From SIG578 sp045655125 (GTDB lineage: Bacteria > Bacillota > Clostridia > Oscillospirales > Ruminococcaceae), in NCBI GenBank assembly GCA_045655125.1, contig JAZOOR010000063.1:1-10604 (forward strand): DNA of 10,604 nucleotides. The letters run 5' to 3'. The notes below the pieces were generated by a model. It was given only the letters and a program-made list of their open reading frames with translations, made no database searches and was not told where the DNA came from. Made by a program: the position numbers and the translations under genes. This document shows, in pieces, positions 1-3,472 of the stretch. Positions within the stretch are counted from its first letter, which is position 1. Each line of letters begins with the position of its first letter.

Positions 1-23
1 GGATATTCTCTAGAAAACTTCAT

Positions 24-140
24 ATGCGGTGCTGATTGCAGCGAGGTCCCACCCGTTCCCATTCCGAACACGGTAGTTAAGCTCGTTTGCGCCCAAGATA
101 CTTGGTGGGTGACTGCCCGGGAAAATAGGTCGCGCCGCAT
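24..140 (+). rRNA. rrf: 5S ribosomal RNA
   Basis: This is the 117-nt 5S rRNA of the large ribosomal subunit. The ends are set by a terminal helix, ATGCGG at 24-29 pairing with CCGCAT at 135-140. The internal landmarks GAGGTCCCACCCGTTCCCAT, CCGAACACGG and GTTAAGCTC are the conserved loop A/B/C sequences of bacterial 5S rRNA. It is followed directly by tRNA genes, so the window probably opens at the 3' end of an rRNA operon whose 16S and 23S genes lie upstream. Confidence 0.96.
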
Positions 141-143
141 CTG

Positions 144-170
144 AAGATTTTCGCATTTATGCAAAGTCTT
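144..170 (+). other. 5S-to-tRNA spacer hairpin
   Basis: AAGATTTTCGCAT (144-156) pairs with ATGCAAAGTCTT (159-170), with one bulge and one G-U pair. It lies between the 5S rRNA and tRNA-Lys and is followed by TTCTATATGC. It is most likely a processing stem of the precursor transcript. A weak terminator is the alternative, but the U-tract is short and tRNA genes follow at once. Confidence 0.4.
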
Positions 171-178
171 TTCTATAT

Positions 179-254
179 GCACCATTAGCTCAGTTGGTAG
201 AGCACCTGACTCTTAATCAGGGTGTCCTGGGTTCGAGTCCCCGATGGTGCACCA
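179..254 (+). tRNA. tRNA-Lys (anticodon CTT)
   Basis: This is a complete 76-nt cloverleaf. Acceptor stem GCACCAT (179-185) pairs with ATGGTGC (244-250), followed by discriminator A and an encoded CCA. The anticodon stem is 205-209/217-221 around the loop CTCTTAA, giving anticodon CTT at 212-214, which reads the lysine codon AAG. The T-loop GTTCGAGTC is standard. It is co-transcribed with the 5S rRNA and the next two tRNAs. Confidence 0.96.
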
Positions 255-256
255 AT

Positions 257-331
257 GGCCCGTTGGTCAAGGGGTTAAGACTCCGGCCTCTCACGCCGGC
301 AACGGGGGTTCGATTCCCCCACGGGTCACCA
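257..331 (+). tRNA. tRNA-Glu (anticodon CTC)
   Basis: This is a 75-nt cloverleaf with acceptor GGCCCGT (257-263) pairing with ACGGGTC (321-327, including the G-U pair usual for this tRNA), then A and CCA. Stem CCGGC/GCCGG (283-287/295-299) closes the loop CTCTCAC, so the anticodon is CTC at 290-292, reading the glutamate codon GAG. Only two bases separate it from tRNA-Lys. Confidence 0.95.
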
Positions 332-342
332 ATGTGGCAAAC

Positions 343-375
343 ATCAAGCGCACAGTCCTTGTGGTTCCGCTTGAT
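343..375 (+). other. hairpin in the tRNA-Glu/tRNA-Asn spacer
   Basis: ATCAAGCG (343-350) pairs perfectly with CGCTTGAT (368-375), and CACA (351-354) can extend inward to TGTG (360-363). The 54-nt spacer is long compared with the 2-nt gap before tRNA-Glu. No T-tract follows, so this looks like a precursor-processing stem rather than a terminator. Confidence 0.4.
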
Positions 376-385
376 TTATATAAAT

Positions 386-461
386 GCCTACTTAGCTCAG
401 TCGGTAGAGCATGCGGCTGTTAACCGCAGGGTCGTAGGTTCGAGCCCTACAGTAGGCGCCA
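386..461 (+). tRNA. tRNA-Asn (anticodon GTT)
   Basis: This is a 76-nt cloverleaf. Acceptor GCCTACT (386-392) pairs with AGTAGGC (451-457), with discriminator G and encoded CCA at 459-461. Stem TGCGG/CCGCA (412-416/424-428) closes the loop CTGTTAA, giving anticodon GTT at 419-421 for asparagine. It is the last tRNA of the cluster. Its final A is also the first base of the terminator hairpin. Two stretches of this gene, 413-424 and 430-444, recur exactly inside the downstream repeat. Confidence 0.96.
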
Positions 462-499
462 AAAATAAAGACACACCATATGGTGTGTCTTTATTTTTT
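461..499 (+). terminator. terminator of the 5S-tRNA operon
   Basis: AAAAATAAAGACACACCAT (461-479) is followed immediately by its exact reverse complement (480-498). This is a 38-nt perfect palindrome with an A-tract on the left and a T-tract on the right, so it can act on both strands. It abuts the CCA end of tRNA-Asn and is also the left end of repeat R1. Confidence 0.88.
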
Positions 500-614
500 G
501 TATCTAACTGCAGATTTTCGACGCTATTACACTGGTTAACAGCCGCCGCGGCTGTTAACTGGCTCGCGCGGCTGCGCTCGCAGTGCGAGAAAAAGCAGAT
601 GTGCGAGCACGGCA

Positions 615-667
615 GATACCCGAATTTTCAAGGTGGCAGGCGGCACCACCGAAAATTCATCGGTATC
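615..667 (+). other. long imperfect hairpin inside R1 copy 1
   Basis: Three nested helices can be read: GATACC (615-620) with GGTATC (662-667), GAATTTTC (622-629) with GAAAATTC (651-658), and GGTGG (632-636) with CCACC (646-650). The outer and inner helices are kept in R1 copy 2; the middle one has one mismatch there. It could be a structured RNA or a DNA recombination substrate. No known RNA family was recognised. Confidence 0.5.
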
Positions 668-708
668 AACGAGTAAGGTCGTAGGTTCGAGTTTAAACAT
701 ACTATAAG

Positions 709-737
709 AAAAAAGCCGTGAAAATCACGGCTTTTTT
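709..737 (-). terminator. terminator of the first HTH regulator gene
   Basis: AAAAAAGCCGTGA (709-721) and TCACGGCTTTTTT (725-737) form a 13-bp perfect stem with loop AAA. It begins one base past the stop codon of the minus-strand HTH gene. A- and T-tracts on both sides make it potentially bidirectional. A near-identical hairpin ends the dehydrogenase gene at 7291. Confidence 0.85.
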
Positions 738-947
738 CTATATCTCTTTATCATCAATGTACTGCATTACGTCTTCAACATTACATTTTAAAATTTTACA
801 AAACATTTCTATTGTATGGGTGCTTACACTTTCATTTCTTTTTAATCGTGTGATTTGCGCAGGACTGATATTATGTTTTTTAATAAGTGTATATTGAGTA
901 ACACCTTTTTCTTTCATAGTTTGCCATAATTTATCATAGGAAATCAT
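738..947 (-). CDS. small Cro/CI-type (XRE) helix-turn-helix regulator
   Basis: This 69-residue protein is almost entirely one helix-turn-helix DNA-binding domain of the short Cro/CI type. The core runs from about residue 15 to 60, with the recognition-helix region NISPAQITRLKRNES and the family-typical tail ILKCNVEDVMQYI. There is no effector or oligomerisation domain. The ATG at 947 has GGGAGG (complement of 958-963) upstream at a slightly long spacing of about 11 nt. It diverges from a lipoprotein gene, and the intergenic region holds an 11-bp inverted repeat flanking the lipoprotein promoter, so it probably represses that gene and perhaps itself. It shares 29 identical positions with the HTH protein at 7469-7672, but its recognition helix differs. 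The regulator role is inferred from domain and position. Confidence 0.88.
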   Translation of the reverse strand: MISYDKLWQTMKEKGVTQYTLIKKHNISPAQITRLKRNESVSTHTIEMFCKILKCNVEDVMQYIDDKEI

Positions 948-966
948 AATTATTCAATCCTCCCTA

Positions 967-996
967 TTGACATATTAACCGATTGTGGTATATAAT
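967..996 (+). promoter_or_regulatory. SigA promoter of the first lipoprotein gene
   Basis: Perfect -35 TTGACA (967-972) and perfect -10 TATAAT (991-996) are separated by 18 bp. The predicted start is near 1003, leaving about 40 nt of leader before the ATG at 1042. The core is so close to consensus that it would be strong unless repressed, which fits the operator-like repeat overlapping it. Confidence 0.85.
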
Positions 997-1020
997 TATA
1001 TTAATCAATATCGGTTAATA
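973..1020. promoter_or_regulatory. operator-like inverted repeat at the first HTH/lipoprotein promoter
   Basis: TATTAACCGAT (973-983) and its exact reverse complement ATCGGTTAATA (1010-1020) have centres 37 bp apart. The left arm starts immediately after the -35 box and the right arm lies just downstream of the expected transcription start, so two bound repressor units would bracket the -10 region. It is the likely binding site of the divergently encoded HTH protein; that assignment is inference. Confidence 0.65.
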
Positions 1021-1041
1021 TATGCTTTCGGAGATGGTCAT

Positions 1042-1545
1042 ATGAAAAAGATATTATCAGCGGTTTTGTTAATTGTTGTTTTGCTCACTTTATGCAGTTG
1101 TACTTATACAGAGAGCGGTTTTTCTGAAAACAACGAAATTTCAATCAATGAAATTACAACAGTTGATGGTTTTGAATGTCAAATTAAAGAAGTTAACTGG
1201 TATTCTCCTTCTGATTTTGACTTTGATGTTATTGAACGTGAAAAAGGTTTTGAATATTTGGTTATTGTGTTGTCTGAAAAGAACACTACTGCTGAAACTC
1301 AGAACGCACCTATTACAAGTATGTTATCAGCAGATGGTAATCAATGTATAAATTTGACAGCCTTATCTTTATATAAGAAGAAATACAAAATTAATTTTGG
1401 CGCTACGTTACCTAACTCTACAGCAGAAGCGTATGTGATATATAAGGTCCCTTCTGGTGCGAACTCGTTTAAGCTTCAAATTCTATCTAATGGTTTTGGA
1501 AGTTCCAGTGATTATATAGTTTTTAGCAGAACAGATATCAAATAA
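1042..1545 (+). CDS. putative lipoprotein with DUF4352-like (immunoglobulin-type) domain
   Basis: This 167-residue protein is predicted to be exported and lipid-anchored to the outer face of the membrane. MKK is followed by a hydrophobic stretch and the lipobox LCSC, with Cys20 the expected acylation site. The mature part resembles DUF4352/telokin-like beta-sandwich domains: an early strand around ECQIKEVNWYS, a central strand EYLVIVLSEKN followed by an N-rich turn, then DGNQC, and near the end AYVIYKVPSGANSFKLQI. The function of such domains is not established. The ATG at 1042 is chosen because GGAGA (1030-1034) sits 7 nt upstream; an in-frame start at 985 would lie inside the promoter. The gene is transcribed away from the HTH regulator and is A+T-rich like the rest of the island. 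Confidence 0.82.
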   Translation: MKKILSAVLLIVVLLTLCSCTYTESGFSENNEISINEITTVDGFECQIKEVNWYSPSDFDFDVIEREKGFEYLVIVLSEKNTTAETQNAPITSMLSADGNQCINLTALSLYKKKYKINFGATLPNSTAEAYVIYKVPSGANSFKLQILSNGFGSSSDYIVFSRTDIK

Positions 1546-1686
1546 TTCAAATATACCTTTTAATTACCAATTTTCGGGTTTTTCAATTGTTTTTATTTAG
1601 ATTGTTGGTCCAAATTCTATTACCCAGACTCAAACCAACGAGTTAAATATGAAAATATATTGTTCGTATTTTATGGTATAAAAGAC
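1546..1686. other. A+T-rich intergenic stretch without recognisable features
   Basis: Between the lipoprotein stop and repeat R2 copy A there is about 140 bp of A+T-rich sequence. I see no open frame of note, no strong hairpin and no promoter here. It could be decayed sequence. Confidence 0.5.
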
Positions 1687-1720
1687 AAAAATCCCGTTCA
1701 CGTAAGTGGGCGGGATTTTT
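1687..1720 (+). terminator. terminator at the head of R2 copy A
   Basis: AAAAATCCCGTTCAC (1687-1701) pairs over 15 bp (two G-T wobbles) with GTGGGCGGGATTTTT (1706-1720) around a GTAA loop, a GNRA tetraloop. The T-tract and flanking A-tract suit a two-way terminator. It is the first terminator after the lipoprotein gene, 141 bp beyond its stop. Confidence 0.8.
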
Positions 1721-1814
1721 ACTTATTACTTCTTACCTCTTCACTCTTACCTCAAAATAAAATTCACACGGGATTTTTGGAAAGTAATAAGTAAGATGTA
1801 ATAGGTAATAAGTA

Positions 1815-1844
1815 TTGCACCCCCTGCCGCTTTTATGCTATAAT
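1815..1844 (+). promoter_or_regulatory. promoter of the RDD protein gene (within R2)
   Basis: -35-like TTGCAC (1815-1820), an 18-bp spacer, and extended -10 TGC-TATAAT (TG at 1836-1837, TATAAT at 1839-1844). The ribosome site AAGGAG follows at 1851, so the predicted leader is very short. The -10 block GCTTTTATGCTATAATACA is identical in R2 copy B. Confidence 0.8.
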
Positions 1845-1864
1845 ACACTCAAGGAGATGATTTG

Positions 1865-2260
1865 ATGAATACTAATGTGAGAATTAGAAGAATTATTGCT
1901 TGGATTATAGATTGGAATTTATCGGGGCTGCCTTGCTTGTTATATACGACCATATTTATGGATGTATTTAAACGACCTTCATTTCAAAATATTGTTTACA
2001 TATTAATTTTTATGCTGTTAGTATTTCTTTATCCGGTTACTTTTGTATTTAGAGATGTAATTTTTAAAGGTCGCAGTATTGGAAAGCGTATTTTCGGATT
2101 GTATGTTTTGGATAAAAACACTAATGAACCAGCATCTATTAAACAAAGAATAATTAGAAATTTATTTTTCTTTATTTATCCTGTTGATGGTATTATTTTG
2201 ATTGTTACTAAAGAGTCAATAGGAGATAAGGTAGTTAATACAACAGTTGTAAAGAAATAA
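1865..2260 (+). CDS. RDD family membrane protein
   Basis: This 131-residue integral membrane protein belongs to the RDD family. The first helix carries the signature arginine and aspartate (RRIIAWIIDW, R9 and D16). The loop motif GRSIGKRIFGLYVLD corresponds to the family's GxSxGKRxxGLxVxD. The terminal motif GDKVVNTTVV matches GDxxxxTxVV. Three hydrophobic segments are visible at about residues 10-32, 43-65 and 98-113. RDD proteins are poorly characterised; some have been linked to ion or solute transport, but substrate cannot be inferred here. The ATG at 1865 is chosen over the TTG at 1862 because AAGGAG (1851-1856) then sits 8 nt upstream. The gene stands alone between two R2 copies, each supplying a terminator and the promoter of the following gene. 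It is clearly A+T-rich. Confidence 0.87.
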   Translation: MNTNVRIRRIIAWIIDWNLSGLPCLLYTTIFMDVFKRPSFQNIVYILIFMLLVFLYPVTFVFRDVIFKGRSIGKRIFGLYVLDKNTNEPASIKQRIIRNLFFFIYPVDGIILIVTKESIGDKVVNTTVVKK

Positions 2261-2308
2261 TTTGGTTTTCAGGAACGTTTTATTCGTGTCATTAAGTTCA
2301 AAACTCCC

Positions 2309-2342
2309 AAAAATCCCGTTCACGAAAGTGGGCGGGATTTTT
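2309..2342 (+). terminator. terminator of the RDD gene (head of R2 copy B)
   Basis: AAAAATCCCGTTCAC (2309-2323) pairs with GTGGGCGGGATTTTT (2328-2342) around a GAAA loop, also a GNRA tetraloop. Stem sequences are identical to copy A; only the loop differs (GTAA versus GAAA). It lies 48 bp after the RDD stop codon. Confidence 0.84.
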
Positions 2343-2437
2343 ACTTCTTACTTCTTACCTCTTCACTCTTACTTCAAATAACGTTTGATACGGGATTTTT
2401 TGGGAAGTAATAAGTAATAGGTAAGGGGTAATAAGTA

Positions 2438-2466
2438 TTGTGGCTTCGCCGCTTTTATGCTATAAT
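2438..2466 (+). promoter_or_regulatory. promoter of the small membrane protein gene (within R2)
   Basis: -35-like TTGTGG (2438-2443), a 17-bp spacer, and extended -10 TGC-TATAAT ending at 2466. The -10 block is identical to that of copy A while the spacer has diverged (GCTTCGCC here, CCCCTGCC there). Confidence 0.75.
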
Positions 2467-2497
2467 ACAAAAAACATTTGTATAAAGGGGTCTAATA

Positions 2498-2980
2498 ATG
2501 ACAAATAAAGATTGGACTTTATTAATTGTACCTATTGTTTCAAATTTAATATTTGATGGCGTTGTTATATTTATATTACAAAAGTTCGTTCTTGATAGAT
2601 ATATTAAGCGACGTTTATTAAAAGATGAAATCGTAATTAATTTTTTAAATAAATTAAAAAATATTAGCGACCATTTAATAGAAGCAAATTTTGATTCAAT
2701 GAGAGGCAATCCTGATATTGTAACGAAGCATATTATACCGATACAAGGTTTGCTGGCAGATACAACAAAATATTACAATACAAATATTTATGATTTAAAG
2801 CAATTTAAAGGATGTTTTGATGATTTGACAAATAATTGGATGTGTTTTCAAAATACATTGAACGAATATGCGTCGAAAGATGAATTAACAGACCCAATGA
2901 GACTTGATTTAGGAATAAAAATGCAACATTTTTTCGATTCATTAGCTGTGTTAGTTGAAGAAGTTAGAAAAAAATACTGA
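2498..2980 (+). CDS. hypothetical protein with one N-terminal membrane helix
   Basis: I do not recognise this 160-residue protein. Residues 5-29 form a strongly hydrophobic segment (LLIVPIVSNLIFDGVVIFIL), followed by the basic stretch DRYIKRRLLKDE, which suggests an N-terminal anchor with the remainder in the cytoplasm. The rest (about 38-158) is predominantly helical and charged, without recognisable catalytic motifs; the end VLVEEVRKKY is amphipathic. The ATG at 2498 is preceded by AAAGGGG (2484-2490) at 7-nt spacing. The gene is very A+T-rich (15 G/C in the 60 bases from 2581) and is expressed from the promoter inside R2 copy B. It sits just before R1 copy 2, whose hairpin probably ends its transcript. 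It has the look of accessory cargo, with function unknown. Confidence 0.72.
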   Translation: MTNKDWTLLIVPIVSNLIFDGVVIFILQKFVLDRYIKRRLLKDEIVINFLNKLKNISDHLIEANFDSMRGNPDIVTKHIIPIQGLLADTTKYYNTNIYDLKQFKGCFDDLTNNWMCFQNTLNEYASKDELTDPMRLDLGIKMQHFFDSLAVLVEEVRKKY

Positions 2981-3049
2981 TTAACACATATAACTATAAA
3001 TAGAGAAAATCCTCGGTTTTCGCCCAGTTCTTTTTCGGACACGAATGAC

Positions 3050-3085
3050 AAAAATAAAGACACCCAATCGGGTGTCTTTATTTTT
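3050..3085 (+). terminator. terminator of the small membrane protein gene (head of R1 copy 2)
   Basis: AAAAATAAAGACACCC (3050-3065) pairs perfectly with GGGTGTCTTTATTTTT (3070-3085) around AATC. The base of the stem is the same as in R1 copy 1, but the tip has changed on both sides together (CACACC/GGTGTG there, CACCC/GGGTG here), so pairing is kept. Confidence 0.85.
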
Positions 3086-3291
3086 TGTATCTAACTGCAG
3101 ATTTTCGACGCTATTACACTGGTTAACAGCCGCGGCGGCTGTCAACTGGCTCGCGCGGCTGCGCTCGCGGTGCGAGAAAAAGCAGGCGGGCGAGCACGGC
3201 AGATACCCGAATTTTCAAGGTGGCAGCCGCCACCACCGAAAAATCGTCGGTATCAACGAGTAAGGTCGTAGGTCTGGGCTTTACAGATACT
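3050..3291 (+). repeat. repeat R1, copy 2
   Basis: This is the second copy of the R1 element, in the same orientation as copy 1 but not next to a tRNA gene. The palindrome arms are GTTAACAGCCGC (3122-3133) and GCGGCTGTCAAC (3135-3146), the second with one change from tRNA-Asn. The long hairpin is kept (GATACC 3202-3207 with GGTATC 3249-3254; GGTGGC 3219-3224 with GCCACC 3229-3234). The tRNA-Asn match at the end is reduced to GGTCGTAGGT (3264-3273), with weaker similarity to 3291. Together with copy 1 it brackets the A+T-rich gene group. Confidence 0.85.
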
Positions 3292-3373
3292 CAAATTTTT
3301 AAGGCGGTATTTATTGCTGCTAAATTTTCGCAGATATAAATTCCGAACGCTCTTGTGCTTTGAAAATTTACCT

Positions 3374-3412
3374 TTCACTATTCACTAAAACTCGGTTTTG
3401 TGTAATAGTGAA
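3374..3412 (+). repeat. low-complexity inverted repeat upstream of the glycosidase
   Basis: TTCACTATT (3374-3382) is inverted at AATAGTGAA (3404-3412), with an inner AAAAC/GTTTT hairpin at 3387-3399. The CACTATT/AATAGTG short-period tracts resemble the TTACTTATT/AATAAGTA tracts of R2 in style and position: both end just before the -35 box of a gene. The sequence itself is different. Confidence 0.55.
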
Positions 3413-3424
3413 TAATAAACCGTA

Positions 3425-3453
3425 TTGCTTTTTTACCATTTTTATGATACAAT
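3425..3453 (+). promoter_or_regulatory. promoter of the GH2 glycosidase gene
   Basis: -35-like TTGCTT (3425-3430), a 17-bp spacer, and extended -10 TGA-TACAAT (TG at 3445-3446, TACAAT 3448-3453). The ribosome site AGGTGGTGA follows at 3460, leaving a very short leader. Confidence 0.7.
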
Positions 3454-3472
3454 CCTTTTAGGTGGTGATTTT

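Larger units (their letters stand above)
461..703 (+). repeat. repeat R1, copy 1 (downstream of tRNA-Asn)
   Basis: This ~240-bp sequence recurs in the same orientation at 3050-3291 with about 90% identity up to 686, and with weaker similarity to about 703. In order it contains the terminator palindrome (461-498), a G+C-rich palindrome with arms GTTAACAGCCGC/GCGGCTGTTAAC (535-559), a C/G-rich stretch, and a long imperfect hairpin (615-667). It ends with GGTCGTAGGTTCGAG (677-691), identical to tRNA-Asn 430-444. The arm at 548-559 is identical to tRNA-Asn 413-424. Its frames are open on both strands but look non-coding. Origin and mobility are unknown; no transposase is visible. Confidence 0.85.
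1687..1844 (+). repeat. repeat R2, copy A (terminator plus promoter element)
   Basis: This ~158-bp sequence recurs at 2305-2466. It starts with the terminator hairpin, then a low-complexity tract (ACTTATTACTTCTTACC). A second CGGGATTTTT (1769-1778) is inverted relative to the first arm (1687-1696). A complementary tract follows (AAGTAATAAGT at 1782-1792 is the exact reverse complement of 1721-1731). It ends GCCGCTTTTATGCTATAATAC, which contains the promoter of the next gene. No coding frame lies inside. It resembles a non-autonomous hairpin element, but no target-site duplication was found. Confidence 0.78.
2305..2466 (+). repeat. repeat R2, copy B (terminator plus promoter element)
   Basis: This second copy has the same layout as copy A. 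The head hairpin is almost identical, then come ACTTCTTACTTCTTACC tracts, an inverted CGGGATTTTTTGGGA (2391-2405) matching TCCCAAAAATCCCG (2305-2318) with one extra T, complementary GTAATAAG tracts, and the promoter block GCTTTTATGCTATAATACA. Divergence from copy A is concentrated in the middle; the hairpin and the promoter block are the best-kept parts. Confidence 0.78.

Noticed and set aside
194..676. Long open frame across the tRNA genes and R1
   Set aside because: It translates the three tRNA genes and then R1, so the frame is an accident of structured RNA sequence with no ribosome site of its own.
1073..1351. Second plus-strand frame inside the first lipoprotein gene
   Set aside because: It is a shadow frame without a ribosome site; the overlapping lipoprotein frame has a signal peptide and a well-placed start.
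1857..1865. Three-codon reading frame ATG ATT TGA overlapping the RDD start
   Set aside because: The ribosome site AAGGAG touches this ATG with no spacing, so initiation there is not plausible.
1687..2466. R2 and R1 repeats considered as a CRISPR array
   Set aside because: There are only two copies of each, they are 160-240 bp long and spaced by whole genes, and no cas gene is present.
3045..3263. Open frame in R1 copy 2 matching the end of the frame in copy 1 (and an open frame on the opposite strand of both copies)
   Set aside because: Most base differences between the copies change the residue (for example Gln/Arg, Met-Cys/Ala-Gly, Arg/Ser), the frame starts before a terminator, and both strands are open. 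This fits structured non-coding DNA rather than a conserved peptide.
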